DNA of 64,000 nucleotides from Chitinophaga polysaccharea (GCF_902150045.1 NZ_CABFVU010000001.1:1-64000), one strand, 5' to 3'; positions 1-8,755 are shown, numbered from the stretch's first letter. The notes: generated by a model not told the origin, from the sequence alone. A program made the numbers and translations.

Positions 1-2
1 TT

Positions 3-1142
3 CAAGACAAATCGAGCATTCTAAGAGTTCCATTAATCGATTATTATCTTCCGGTCGGCTACCGGGACATTTTGTTTCAGAAAGATTCAAATGGGATTAT
101 CTTGGGAGCTATTCAAGAAATACGGCCGGGTAAAGCATATCTGGCTGCAAAAAGTAGGAATGGAGATGAAGACATGAGGCAATTTGTGACCAATGAGGAT
201 TTTACCGGTGACATAATTATTTTTGATCCATTTGACAACGTTCCTCTTAGGGGCAGACGTTTTAAAGATGGCCTTGTGACTGGTGACCTGAAATACAAAT
301 CACGGGCTTTGATGGTGGATGATCCCATAGATCCGCCGAAACCAAAGAAAAAACCAACAGGCCTTGATGACGATGGTCCAGCCTTTGAAATTGGCCTTCC
401 TGCAGTGGAAATAACCGCACCCCGACCTGGCACTCCGAGCACCCCTGGTACTAATATTCCTTTTCCTTCAGAGCCGGTACTGCCTAAGCCTGGAGGGCCG
501 GTAACTCCTAATAATCCAATTCCTATTGGCGGAGGGGGCAGGGGAACTGGTGCTGGTAATAGCCTCAACCTAATTACCAATGATACTAAAGACCCTTGTA
601 TTTCTCAGTCAATTGAAACTGCACTTAATTCTAAGCTAACTAACAATATAACAACTATATTTAATACTTTTTTTAGCGGATCGAATGAGTATAATGTAAC
701 ATTTAATGAGGACACATTTGGTAACACAATTTTTGCTAAAACAACAGCATTAAATCAAACTAATTTTGAAATTACTTTAAATATTGATTTACTTAAAGGA
801 GCAGCAAAGGAGTTAATAGTTGCAACTATACTTCATGAAATGATACACGGAATATTTGATGCACGAAGTCTTGGGGATGCCTCTCCAACACGGCTCAAAT
901 GGGATGAAGCATTTCAACACCAGATGATGGCCGCTGGATATATAAATGTTATGAGTGCTGCATTGACTGAAATTTTCCCCTCTTTACCAAAAGAGGATGC
1001 AGACGCCTTATCTTGGGAGGGTGTCCAGAAAACATTTACGTGGAAGGCTTTAGTGCAATCTGATCCTACAAAAGCAAATGATATTGCATTAAAAGGAGAC
1101 CAATATGAAAAGGGAAATAAGAAAGGGACCAGATGCCCCTAA
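3..1142 (+). CDS. HExxH-motif protein, 5' end outside window
   Basis: The reading frame is open to the window edge, so the N-terminus is missing. A TTG at 72 exists but the frame already reads as good protein before it. Three parts are visible: an N-terminal segment of about 110 residues of unknown fold, a Pro/Gly/Thr-rich linker (about nt 330-550, repeated P-x-P and GGGG runs), and a C-terminal region with the zinc-protease signature HEMIHG near nt 835-850, followed by an acidic stretch. The HExxH helix is like SprT/minimal metallopeptidases, but I cannot place the family. Possibly a secreted or effector-type protein; this is inference. Base composition is AT-rich compared with the window beyond 7 kb. 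Confidence 0.6.
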   Translation, partial: QDKSSILRVPLIDYYLPVGYRDILFQKDSNGIILGAIQEIRPGKAYLAAKSRNGDEDMRQFVTNEDFTGDIIIFDPFDNVPLRGRRFKDGLVTGDLKYKSRALMVDDPIDPPKPKKKPTGLDDDGPAFEIGLPAVEITAPRPGTPSTPGTNIPFPSEPVLPKPGGPVTPNNPIPIGGGGRGTGAGNSLNLITNDTKDPCISQSIETALNSKLTNNITTIFNTFFSGSNEYNVTFNEDTFGNTIFAKTTALNQTNFEITLNIDLLKGAAKELIVATILHEMIHGIFDARSLGDASPTRLKWDEAFQHQMMAAGYINVMSAALTEIFPSLPKEDADALSWEGVQKTFTWKALVQSDPTKANDIALKGDQYEKGNKKGTRCP

Positions 1143-1209
1143 ATACTTTATCAGATGGTGAAATACACCTTTATAAATTTTATTGGCAAAAACTACAAAA
1201 AATATAATA

Positions 1210-1698
1210 ATGGTAAGATCAATAATAACATTAATAATTACACTTTTCATCAGCGGCTCTGTATACTTACAACAAGCCCCTGAAGATAAAAACGCTAACA
1301 AGGAACTTTATAAAGTCCTAAGCAATAACATCCGCTATCCTAGAGTACTTGTTGAAAAAAACCAATCTTCATTTTTCACGCTCAAAATTAAGTTTGGTGG
1401 AGATAAAAAAATTAAAGACATCACAGCCTCCAAATATGCACCTAAAGAAGTAATAAAAGATGGAACAAATCCAGAAAATTATAAGACTGTTAATTGGGAG
1501 GCTATCCTAAAAGAAAAACCGAAAGAAGGAGATATTTTAATTATTCCAATATCCATTTATAGTAGTTCAGAACAGAATACTATTTTTTATGAATACACAC
1601 TTGAAGATGCTTTCAACTACAACGGGAATATGCAAAATCCGATAAAATGTATGATTTTGCAGCCTGTTGTACTGAAGCATGGTCCGGTTATACACTAA
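1210..1698 (+). CDS. Small exported protein of unknown function
   Basis: 162 residues. The ATG at 1210 is chosen over an upstream TTG at 1183 because it gives a clean signal peptide (MVRSIITL, hydrophobic core, cleavage near VYLQQA). The middle contains NIRYPRVL followed by a beta-rich segment, faintly like the start of a TonB C-terminal domain (the xYPxxA element), but this is weak. It starts 67 nt after the HExxH protein on the same strand and could be its partner, for example an inhibitor or accessory protein. I do not recognise the family. Confidence 0.5.
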   Translation: MVRSIITLIITLFISGSVYLQQAPEDKNANKELYKVLSNNIRYPRVLVEKNQSSFFTLKIKFGGDKKIKDITASKYAPKEVIKDGTNPENYKTVNWEAILKEKPKEGDILIIPISIYSSSEQNTIFYEYTLEDAFNYNGNMQNPIKCMILQPVVLKHGPVIH

Positions 1699-1755
1699 GT
1701 AATTATTCGCAACGAAAGTAAAAAACTGTTTTTATTTGAAATAGTCACGACTTAA

Positions 1756-1820
1756 TCTGACAGTAAGGGATTAACTTTAAGTAACCACACTTATTAATTA
1801 ATCCCCCTAAAACTGTCAGA
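1756..1820. repeat. 9-bp inverted repeat just before the transposase stub
   Basis: TCTGACAGT (1756-1764) and ACTGTCAGA (1812-1820) are perfect inverted copies. An inner GGGATTA/TAATCCC pair (near 1767 and 1798) extends the symmetry. The right arm abuts the start codon of the IS481-type fragment. This could be the terminal inverted repeat of a former IS copy, a pair of head-to-head IS ends, or an operator for the HTH protein. Confidence 0.4.
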
Positions 1821-1821
1821 A

Positions 1822-2085
1822 ATGAAAAGTAATGACAAGTTAATCAAAACCAAATTAGGATTGCTCAAGTTAGCAGAAAATTTGGGTAATGTGTCCCAGG
1901 CTTGCAAAGTAATGGGTTACAGCAGGGATAGCTTTTACAGGATTAAGGAATTATACGATACTGGAGGAGAAACAGCTTTGCAGGAGATTAGTAGATCCAA
2001 GCCGATACTTAAAAATCGGGTTGAGGACGTATGTTTCAGTGGCAAGAACGGCAAAGAGGAATTAACTAATTGTTTGTATAAATAA
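1822..2085 (+). pseudogene. IS481-type transposase, N-terminal HTH fragment
   Basis: 87 codons. Residues 1-65 form a helix-turn-helix of the kind that opens IS481 family transposases (leucine-zipper/HTH with [21 protein letters not shown], then [10 protein letters not shown]). From about residue 66 the family match stops and the frame runs into unrelated sequence and a stop. The DDE catalytic domain (about 230 residues) is absent from the downstream 700 bases in any frame I could read. It is therefore a remnant, or possibly a domesticated small DNA-binding protein. Confidence 0.6.
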
Positions 2086-2802
2086 CCTTCAGGGCTTTGC
2101 TGATGCGATAGAAAGTATTTTCCTTCTTGCAACCTAATACAGCACAACTGTACATATGTCGAGAATAGGAACAGGTTCTAATTCTATTTCTTATAGGCAA
2201 TAGTCTCAAATGAAAGAAATGGCGAGCGTGTTTGGACTTTCCATGGCATTTCATTTTTTAGCGTTTTAAAATCATACAGCACTTTTCTGGCACACAGGGA
2301 CACTTAAAAAATGAATCCACTGGTATGAAATGGTATCATTTGATATCAATCGAAAACAATCATAAATAATTGATATACAAATGTTTAAATCCATTTCAGG
2401 AACCGAAAATAAGGTATCTTCAGTTCCCAACCTAGTTCACCACTTAGTTCCTAAACGAGTTGACATGAGTTGATATAAAATGTACTACGCATTTTTTTCG
2501 TCTGCGTCGATTTGCAAGATCTGCAGAGAAAAAAAATAATAATGCCTAAAACATTCATGATATCAGAATGCTTACTGGTTAAGTGTTTGCGGGGAACCGT
2601 ACTAATTAAAACTGACCTTAAATGAATTGACTAACATGATTTGGAGAGATACAATTTTCACGCTGTTATGACTTGAAATACTTTGAAACGATTATCAGTA
2701 TTTCAAATCCCGATGAAAGTCACCGACTGTAGCGGCTTTGCGGCGAAAAAGCGCCAAAATTGCCACTCAGTTCCTGCTGAAAAACAGCACTTGTTTTTAA
2801 AC
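2086..2802. other. Non-coding AT-rich stretch between IS stub and tRNA-Pro
   Basis: No reading frame with a recognisable product. There are short repeats of GGTAT/GATATCA around 2320-2350 and a small hairpin near 2776-2796 (CTGCTG...CAGCA-like). I searched by eye for a second copy of the tRNA 3' end that would mark an integrated element and saw none. Confidence 0.3.
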
Positions 2803-2840
2803 AAAAAAGCATGAAATTCAATGCTTTGAACTTCATGCTT
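2803..2840 (-). terminator. Rho-independent terminator of tRNA-Pro
   Basis: On the minus strand AAGCATGAA (complement of 2832-2840) pairs with TTCATGCTT (complement of 2807-2815). It is followed by a T run (A's at 2803-2808 on the plus strand). It lies 11 nt downstream of the tRNA 3' end and is correctly oriented for it. Confidence 0.7.
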
Positions 2841-2850
2841 TGATACTGTT

Positions 2851-2927
2851 TGGTCGGGATGACTGGATTCGAACCAGCGGCCTCTTCGTCCCGAACGAAG
2901 CGCGCTACCGGGCTGCGCTACATCCCG
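2851..2927 (-). tRNA. tRNA-Pro (CGG)
   Basis: Read on the minus strand, the acceptor arms CGGGATG and CATCCCG pair. The D-arm has AGCGCAGCCCGGTAGCGC, the T-arm has the invariant GGTTCGAATCC, and the anticodon stem CTTCG/CGAAG carries the loop TTCGGGA, giving anticodon CGG (codon CCG). The 3' CCA is encoded (complement of TGG at 2851-2853). Length is 77 nt including CCA. Confidence 0.95.
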
Positions 2928-3576
2928 TCGGAGCGGCTAAATTATAAATCTTTTTGTTTCCTGCAAATTTTCCTGCAAAAAATTTCCTTTTGCAATGCGT
3001 TTCCACTGTCGGGGGATCTGCAAACAACTTACCGGCTATCTTTTATTTTACTGGTCTTTCAGCTTTACGGCAAACTGATCTCCGCTGCCACAACTGCCCT
3101 GTTGGCCGGAAGCCTCACCGGTTTCTAAGGGTTTTCACTGGTAAAAAAATAAGGGTTTTCACTAATTGCCCTGCATGCCATTATACCCTTTCTTGGCTGA
3201 AACTTTCTGAACGAAGTACAACCTCCCAAAAATGGAAAACAAACTATTTGCATTTTTTCAACTTTGCTTCATCCTCTGTATCCACAACCAGGCAGGATGA
3301 TGTGAGCCGCAATGGCAGGGATATTAGCCGTGACGGCACAAAATACCCGGAGGCAATGGATAAAAGCGGTGGTGGCTATGATACGGAGATCTTTACGCTC
3401 TTAAACTCAAAGCCGGAAAATGCAGACGGACCAAATAATACTTTTTGAATGCCCGCCGCATAATCCTTCATTTCCCCACCAGCAACATTTACCGGGGATT
3501 TCCACGGTATTCTTATTCCTGGGAGAACATATATTTACATTATCTTTTTAATCAAAAGATCCCGGATACCTGAACT
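2928..3576. other. Intergenic region with one degenerate signal-peptide-like stub
   Basis: No intact gene. At 3232-3300 a 22-codon frame (MENKLFAFFQLCFILC...) looks like a signal peptide that ends in a stop. A shifted frame continues with a polar sequence to 3448, so this may be a frameshifted remnant of a small exported protein. A direct repeat AAGGGTTTTCACT occurs twice around 3127-3165. Confidence 0.3.
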
Positions 3577-3711
3577 ATAAAGTATATTTATTTTATCACG
3601 ATCACATGTCTGTTCCCTCACAGCTCATTTGCGCAACAGGATACAATTCTTACGCTTGCTCAAAGGGTCCTGCTCATTAAAGAACGGCTATTTATAAATA
3701 TAATTCCATAA
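3577..3711 (+). pseudogene. Remnant of an exported protein (signal peptide plus ~25 residues)
   Basis: The frame reads KYIYFITITCLFPHSSFA, a convincing Sec signal peptide with an SFA-QQ cleavage site. It continues QDTILTLAQRVLLIKE and then a stop. No ATG is present; the codon where Met would be expected is ATA (3577). This fits a decayed gene whose 3' part has been lost. The mature part is too short to name a family. Confidence 0.35.
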
Positions 3712-3834
3712 TAGATGCAAACTCTGCCAATGTGAGCTTAATATCCCATATTTTAATGATTGATTTTTTTTTTAGTAATATCGTAGCCTGTTTCATTTAA
3801 AATTGCCTTTTCAGGTCAAAGAAGCAAGGATACT

Positions 3835-4575
3835 ATGTCGTCAATTGTGAAAGTGATTTTTTCTGTTTTATTAATGATCAGCAGCTTCCGGGGGGAAGCC
3901 CAATCCCTCCTGGACACGGTTAAAAAAGATCAAAAGGTTGTCTATCTTTTTAGTGGTATAGGGGCAGATTCTACCATATTCATGAACCTGAAATTACCGG
4001 GTTACCACAAAGTTTACATCAACTGGATCCCGGCGTTGCCGGATGAATCATTAACAGCATATGCCGGCAGGATAAAAAGCCAGATTACAGCGGAAGATCC
4101 ATATTTAATCGGGCTTTCTTTTGGAGGCATAATGGCTGTGGAAGTATCTAAAATGGTAAGATTCAAAAAAATGGTGCTGATCTCCTCTGTTAGAACAAGG
4201 GATGAATTAAATAAAAGACAGTTTTTCTTCATGAAACTAGGCTTATACCGCATCATTCCCCGGGCATTAATAAATCGCGCTAATTTTCTTACCTACAGCT
4301 ATTTTGGCGCCCATTCCCTGAATGATAAGAAAGCACTGAGGAAATTATTGAAGGATACGGATGTTTCTTTTTTCCGCTGGGCGCTGAAAAGTATTTGTTA
4401 CTGGAAAAACAAAGAAATACCTGAAAGAACTATCCAGATACACGGAACAGCCGACAGGGTAATAACCAGCCGGCTGGTGCATCCTGACTACCGTATTAAA
4501 GGCGGGGGACATCTTATGGTTTTTAATAAGGCTGATACAATTAGTAAGATCATCACGAATTACTTTCGTGAGTAA
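3835..4575 (+). CDS. Alpha/beta hydrolase, exported
   Basis: 246 residues with an N-terminal signal peptide (cleavage near GEAQS). The alpha/beta-hydrolase triad can be read: nucleophile elbow GLSFGG (Ser95), Asp in HGTADRVI (about residue 208), His in GGGHLMVF (about residue 228). The short fold and absence of a long lid suit a small esterase or acyl hydrolase; the substrate is unknown. It stands alone on the plus strand and converges with the collagen-like lipoprotein gene 23 nt downstream. Confidence 0.8.
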   Translation: MSSIVKVIFSVLLMISSFRGEAQSLLDTVKKDQKVVYLFSGIGADSTIFMNLKLPGYHKVYINWIPALPDESLTAYAGRIKSQITAEDPYLIGLSFGGIMAVEVSKMVRFKKMVLISSVRTRDELNKRQFFFMKLGLYRIIPRALINRANFLTYSYFGAHSLNDKKALRKLLKDTDVSFFRWALKSICYWKNKEIPERTIQIHGTADRVITSRLVHPDYRIKGGGHLMVFNKADTISKIITNYFRE

Positions 4576-4598
4576 TACGCAGACCCTGCTCCGCACTG

Positions 4599-5078
4599 TC
4601 ATGGTTCAATATCATAGTATTTGCACACCTGGCGATAATCGCTATAGCTTACCCCTGATGCGCTCCTGGCTATAACGCCACCGGGAACGATGACATAACG
4701 GAACCTGAAAGAATTCAGGTCAAAATTACTGACCACATTAAAACCACCTACGTAATACTGGGGGTACATCTTTATATCGCCACTGTTGGAGGCATAGGGT
4801 ACAAGCAATACCGCAGAGCCGAAATCAACGTATACCAATATAATCCCCTTATCCAGGACCTCCCTTGTAATAGCCGGCACTGGCCATTGTGCCACCTTTC
4901 CCGTAAAGGACCTCCAGGTGGAATAAATTACATTGGCCGTACCTGCAGGACCCTGCTTCCCGGTATCTCCTTTATCGCCTTTGGGGCCCTGTGCTCCCTG
5001 TGGGCCTTCGGGGCCGGTTTTTGAGCAGGCAAGACATAATATGAGCAAACCTGCCGTTAACAGCATTTTTGTTTTCAT
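4599..5078 (-). CDS. Lipoprotein with short collagen-like repeat
   Basis: 159 residues. A lipoprotein signal ends in a LILCLAC lipobox. Right after it come about eight Gly-x-y triplets (GPEGPQGAQGPKGDKGD...), then a ~110-residue beta-rich domain. Collagen-like lipoproteins of this layout are frequent in Bacteroidota and are annotated only as collagen-like or hypothetical. Probably anchored in the outer membrane; function unknown. Confidence 0.75.
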   Translation of the reverse strand: MKTKMLLTAGLLILCLACSKTGPEGPQGAQGPKGDKGDTGKQGPAGTANVIYSTWRSFTGKVAQWPVPAITREVLDKGIILVYVDFGSAVLLVPYASNSGDIKMYPQYYVGGFNVVSNFDLNSFRFRYVIVPGGVIARSASGVSYSDYRQVCKYYDIEP

Positions 5079-5156
5079 GATGATATGTTTGAAGGTTTGA
5101 AAAACGTGTTACTGCAAAGAATTGTTTTTGGGGAAACATGGAAAAGCTCCGTTTAG

Positions 5157-5327
5157 CCATTGACGGGATTCATTGAGCAATTGGAGAAGAGGCATGGCAA
5201 CAGGCTCAAACCGTATATCAAATATGCTATACTATCTGGCGGACCGCTGCCAGGCTTTAGAGAAGCGTGCAGATACCCTGAGGATCATAAAATACCCTAC
5301 AAGACAATTTCCCTTCCACGTTACTGA
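5157..5327 (+). pseudogene. Unrecognised coding-like fragment
   Basis: In the 310-base gap between two genes, one frame is open for 56 codons with protein-like composition (FIEQLEKRHGNRLKPYIKY, then a Gly/Pro turn and PEDHKIPYK) and ends in TGA. There is no ATG, only a possible TTG at 5160, and a stop lies immediately upstream. It may be a leftover of a deleted gene. I cannot name a family and chance is possible. Confidence 0.22.
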
Positions 5328-5388
5328 TATCACTAACCACCGGAATAGCAGATAAAAATGTTATCTTAACAGGAAATCAATTACAGCA

Positions 5389-6141
5389 ATGAGATCATTG
5401 ATTGTTTTCCTCCTGATACTAACACAACAGAAAATCTCTGCACAGCAGAATGTATACACCTTTAACAATGGCGTATTATTTACCGAAGCTGAAGTAAAAG
5501 CATCTTTTGATGCTGTAAAAAAAACGATCCCTCCATCCCTTTCATTAACAGCGGTCATCTATCACAAAACGTTTGAAAAAGACACTGTGGTCAATTATAT
5601 TACGTTTGCCGCAGATAAAAAAGTATCCGGTGAACAATCACCTGGATTTAAAATGCTATACAAACAGGATTCCCTCTTTTTGCTGCTGAATAAAAAACTT
5701 CCCGATTTCAACCTGGAGGAACTTGACGGGAATAAAATCTCTTCCGCCCGGTTGCTGGGAAAGCCTACGCTCATTAACTTCTGGGCAATCTATTGCGGGC
5801 CGTGTATTGCGGAAATGCCCCAGTTAAGTATGCTTAAAGAAAAGTATAAAGACAAAATGAATTTTGTAGCTATTACAGAAAACAGCGCAGCAGACGATAA
5901 CCTGACAGATTTCCTAAAAGACAAAAAATTCAACTTCCAGATTTTGGAAAATGGAGAGATGTATAAGAAGGAGATAAAAATAAGAGCGCTGCCAACAAAC
6001 CTGTTCCTTGATAAAAATGGTATACTAAGATTCATACAAGGCAACTATCCTTTGAACGGTAGCTCAGTCCCCCTTGATGTAAATGATAAAGAAAATTACT
6101 TTACCCGGATCATTGAGGATCTTATTAAACGTGAAAACTAG
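5389..6141 (+). CDS. TlpA-like thiol-disulfide oxidoreductase, exported
   Basis: 250 residues. A signal peptide (cleavage near KISAQQ) is followed by a ~80-residue N-terminal segment, then a TlpA/ResA-type thioredoxin domain from about residue 104. The active site is WAIYCGPC (Cys136, Cys139), followed by EMPQL. The cis-Pro loop is visible in IRALPTNLFLD. Expected to act in the periplasm reducing or isomerising disulfides. The next gene starts 2 nt after its stop, so the two are probably co-transcribed. Confidence 0.85.
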   Translation: MRSLIVFLLILTQQKISAQQNVYTFNNGVLFTEAEVKASFDAVKKTIPPSLSLTAVIYHKTFEKDTVVNYITFAADKKVSGEQSPGFKMLYKQDSLFLLLNKKLPDFNLEELDGNKISSARLLGKPTLINFWAIYCGPCIAEMPQLSMLKEKYKDKMNFVAITENSAADDNLTDFLKDKKFNFQILENGEMYKKEIKIRALPTNLFLDKNGILRFIQGNYPLNGSSVPLDVNDKENYFTRIIEDLIKREN

Positions 6142-6143
6142 CT

Positions 6144-6359
6144 ATGTGGATAAAACCAGCAACACTATTATCAGCAAAAGACCTCCCGGAAGGAAACGGT
6201 TATTACATTATCGCCGGCTTGGGCGTATGCTATAATTCCTATCCGATAAAAAAAGCGGACCCTGAAACATTTTTTTACCAGCTCGATTTTGCAAAGGATA
6301 AAAACGCCTGTTACCGATCACTGATAAATAAAAAAGAATCTTCCCTTTTATATGATTGA
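6144..6359 (+). CDS. Small protein with DKN-type motif, unknown function
   Basis: 71 residues, starting 2 nt after the TlpA-like gene stops and overlapping the GNAT gene by 8 nt. It has two Cys residues and an AKDKNACYR stretch resembling one repeat of the DKNYY-type repeat proteins common in Bacteroidota. If so, this is a single repeat or a truncated copy. No signal peptide is seen. The tight spacing suggests it is translated in an operon with its neighbours. Confidence 0.45.
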   Translation: MWIKPATLLSAKDLPEGNGYYIIAGLGVCYNSYPIKKADPETFFYQLDFAKDKNACYRSLINKKESSLLYD

Positions 6360-6981
6360 TCCAAATATTGTTGAAAAGTGGCTTAAAGGATGGGCTTTAT
6401 CACGCGGCTTACCACTGCCGGTCAAAAGTGGCAGCGGGTTCAGGGTAGAGGTAGGATGGCCCGGGCAAAAGGCCCGTTATGTTTTCCCCAACTTCACTAA
6501 TGAATTTACCGACCTGGCCAATACCATTATAGAGCCCTGGGTGTTTCTTAAAGTATGCGCCCCTCCCGATGCGATTAAAAATATACTCCCCTCTGCATGG
6601 GTTCTTCAACCTCCCGGCTTTATGATGACCTGCTTTACACCTATGTCACCGTGTAAAAGAGGATTAGCTGATGAGTATAAATTAGAAGTAAAGAACGAAG
6701 TTCCTGTTTCCATAGCAAAGGTGCTTACTATTAATGGGGATATAGCTGCTATTGGGCGTTTGGTCTTTGTAGATGATTTTGTTATCTATGACCGTATAGA
6801 AACGGATGCACTGCATCGCCGTAAAGGGTTGGCGACAATTATCATGAAAACACTTGAAAACATTGCGGTTTCCCGGAAAAAAACAAATGGCGTGCTGGTA
6901 GCAACCGAAGCCGGCAAAGCCTTATATGAATCACTTGGCTGGACATTATATGCTCCCTACACCTCCGTGGTAATTACATAG
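6352..6981 (+). CDS. GNAT family N-acetyltransferase
   Basis: 209 residues. The C-terminal half has the GNAT acetyl-CoA signature: a beta strand (FVIYDRIETDALHR) leading into the pyrophosphate loop RRKGLA, helix (TIIMKTLENIA), then GVLVATEAGKALYESLGW, the usual motif B. The N-terminal ~110 residues form an extra domain with several Cys and Pro residues. The acceptor is unknown. It overlaps the upstream small gene by 8 nt. Confidence 0.85.
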   Translation: MIDPNIVEKWLKGWALSRGLPLPVKSGSGFRVEVGWPGQKARYVFPNFTNEFTDLANTIIEPWVFLKVCAPPDAIKNILPSAWVLQPPGFMMTCFTPMSPCKRGLADEYKLEVKNEVPVSIAKVLTINGDIAAIGRLVFVDDFVIYDRIETDALHRRKGLATIIMKTLENIAVSRKKTNGVLVATEAGKALYESLGWTLYAPYTSVVIT

Positions 6982-7032
6982 CCGCGGTATGCTGGCTCTT
7001 ACAAATAGTCAAAAATGTCTACCTTCCCTTAA

Positions 7033-7211
7033 AGAACTGTTTATGTTAGACCGACACATAGGCGAAAGGGGAAAAACTTATCGCCAAAGCTACGGTTATA
7101 AAGGGAGGAGCTACTCTTACTGTTGCACAAACCGATCTTTTCACCGTTAATGACAGTAAAGAAACACAGGTAGCCACATCATTGATCACCCCCATGAAAG
7201 CAAGCAGATAA
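7033..7211 (+). pseudogene. PaaI-type hotdog thioesterase, C-terminal remnant with frameshift
   Basis: From 7062 to the stop at 7209-7211 the frame reads AKGEKLIAKATVIKGGATLTVAQ...and ends VATSLITPM, the typical end of a PaaI/4HBT acyl-CoA thioesterase (LRPAHGEKLIARATVIKxGRTL). Just upstream, in a different frame (7033-7061), YVRPTH gives the preceding strand, so a frameshift separates the two pieces and the first ~80 residues are gone. It ends 3 nt before the DinB start codon. Confidence 0.6.
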
Positions 7212-7214
7212 GCC

Positions 7215-7721
7215 ATGGAAATACTTACCATACAACCTTTCCTCGACTACTTTGATAAAGTACGGGAACGTACTCTCCGGCTCATTAAAGTGGTTCCTCC
7301 CAGCCAGCTGGACCGGTCCTATTTGCCGGGGAAATTCAGTATCGGCGATCAGATCAGGCATATTGCCACTATTGAAAGGTATATGTTCGCCGAAACCATT
7401 GCCGGCAGGAAAAGCGCCTACCAGGGCTGTGGCAAAGAACTGGCAGATGGTTATGATAATGTGCTCTCCTTTTTCAACGAATTGCACCAGCAATCACTTG
7501 ATATATTCCGCCGGTTAAGCGATGAAGACCTGCAGCGGAAATGCACTACTCCAGGCAATATTGAGATGCGGATATGGAAATGGATGCGATTCATGGTGGA
7601 ACATGAGATCCACCACCGGGGGGAGCTTTATATTTACCTGAACCTGCTGGGCGTGAAAACACCACCGATGTACGGGTTAACATCCGAGCAAGTAGCGCAG
7701 AACAGCATTCCCAATATATAG
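7215..7721 (+). CDS. DinB family protein
   Basis: 168 residues forming the four-helix-bundle DinB/YfiT fold. The metal-binding His triad is visible: one His in QIRHIATIE (about residue 49) and two in EHEIHHRGEL (about residues 131-135). Such proteins are nickel- or zinc-binding and often thiol transferases or of unknown activity. The ATG lies 3 nt after the stop of a thioesterase remnant, so the original operon partner has decayed. Confidence 0.85.
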   Translation: MEILTIQPFLDYFDKVRERTLRLIKVVPPSQLDRSYLPGKFSIGDQIRHIATIERYMFAETIAGRKSAYQGCGKELADGYDNVLSFFNELHQQSLDIFRRLSDEDLQRKCTTPGNIEMRIWKWMRFMVEHEIHHRGELYIYLNLLGVKTPPMYGLTSEQVAQNSIPNI

Positions 7722-7741
7722 ACGGTGGATGAAGCACTGGC

Positions 7742-8692
7742 TTACTCCCCAAACTTTCCACACCAGTTAAGCACCCGCATAGCTCTTAGGGTATTCCACC
7801 GGCTGGGCCGGCCGTCGCCCTCTTCGAGGGTAAAATGTACCCTGCCCGGATGTGTGTTTTCCAGCAGCCATGTACCATCAGGCTGCCGTTTGGACCGGAG
7901 CAGACCAACCGCTTCGGCCATGCGCGGATCCGGCGCGTCTCCTGCCAACCGGAAGTATTCGAGGGCGCGCAGCACATCGTAGTGCCAGCGTACAGGAAAC
8001 GAGAATTGCAGCCAGGCAGGATCTACGATTTCACCGGTGCTTTTGCGGCGGAATAGTTTCCGTTCAAGCAGATATTCTTCTCCTCTGCGCCGGGCTGCAA
8101 TAGACGCTGTAGAGCCTCCGGTTGCACGCTCATGCGCCAGCAATCCTTCGAGGACGTTAATAGTTGTTGCAAACGAAGAACGGCAGGAACCTATTTCCAC
8201 ATCGCAATTCCATCCTCCGTCTTCCAGCTGTTCTTCCATTAACCGGGCAACAATATCATCTACCTGCTGACCAAAGTAAACGCCTAACGCAACAGTTCTC
8301 CCGTTAATACACGGCTCTACCTCCCCGCTGAAGAACGGTTGCCCGGCATGCTCCCAGCAACAGTGGTCCCTGATCAACCCGATGCCCCGGCGCATGCGCT
8401 CTGTATCTGGATCGATCCCGAAACCCCATAGCAGCTGAAGTGTAGGTAATGTTGAGATCCAGGGCTGCCCCCGCTCTCCGGGAACCGTTTGAAGGCTACT
8501 GGCAGGGAAACAGGCGCCTCCTGCCCACTGCCCATCTTCATCCTGCAAGGCCAGCAATCTCGCGCCCCAGCCTTCCATAGCTATCCGCTCACGTTCAGCG
8601 GTGTAAACTTCAGCCGGCGCATCCATTAGGTCGCGCAATACCTGCCAGCGGATGGCGGGATCAGCATCGAGCAGCCAGTTCAATACATCCAT
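7742..8692 (-). CDS. Squalene-cyclase/prenyltransferase-like toroid protein
   Basis: 316 residues of repeating alpha-hairpins with QDEDGQWAGG, QLEDGGWNCD and RQPDGTWLLE, the QW-like repeats of terpenoid cyclases and prenyltransferase beta subunits. It opens WLLDADPAIRWQVLRDL. It is about half the size of a true squalene-hopene cyclase and shows no DxDD catalytic motif, so cyclase activity is unlikely; a stand-alone binding or repair role is possible. The gene is clearly GC-richer than the surrounding DNA, with GCG/CGG-rich codons, which suggests recent acquisition. Confidence 0.75.
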   Translation of the reverse strand: MDVLNWLLDADPAIRWQVLRDLMDAPAEVYTAERERIAMEGWGARLLALQDEDGQWAGGACFPASSLQTVPGERGQPWISTLPTLQLLWGFGIDPDTERMRRGIGLIRDHCCWEHAGQPFFSGEVEPCINGRTVALGVYFGQQVDDIVARLMEEQLEDGGWNCDVEIGSCRSSFATTINVLEGLLAHERATGGSTASIAARRRGEEYLLERKLFRRKSTGEIVDPAWLQFSFPVRWHYDVLRALEYFRLAGDAPDPRMAEAVGLLRSKRQPDGTWLLENTHPGRVHFTLEEGDGRPSRWNTLRAMRVLNWCGKFGE

Positions 8693-8755
8693 TTAAACGG
8701 TATTTTCAAATAGTATGTTATGTAAGTAAAATCAGACATCCACCTCTGGCAACCA

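Noticed and set aside
2066..2254. Minus-strand 62-codon frame with an HTH-like end
   Set aside because: It overlaps the IS stub only at its end and the resemblance to a DNA-binding tail is too weak to call.
2086..2927. Integrated element at tRNA-Pro
   Set aside because: No integrase gene and no second copy of the tRNA 3' end within the window. An island extending left of the window remains possible.
2850..3448. Two plus-strand open frames over the tRNA and its 3' flank
   Set aside because: They run through the tRNA-Pro gene in antisense and have no protein-like sequence pattern or signal.
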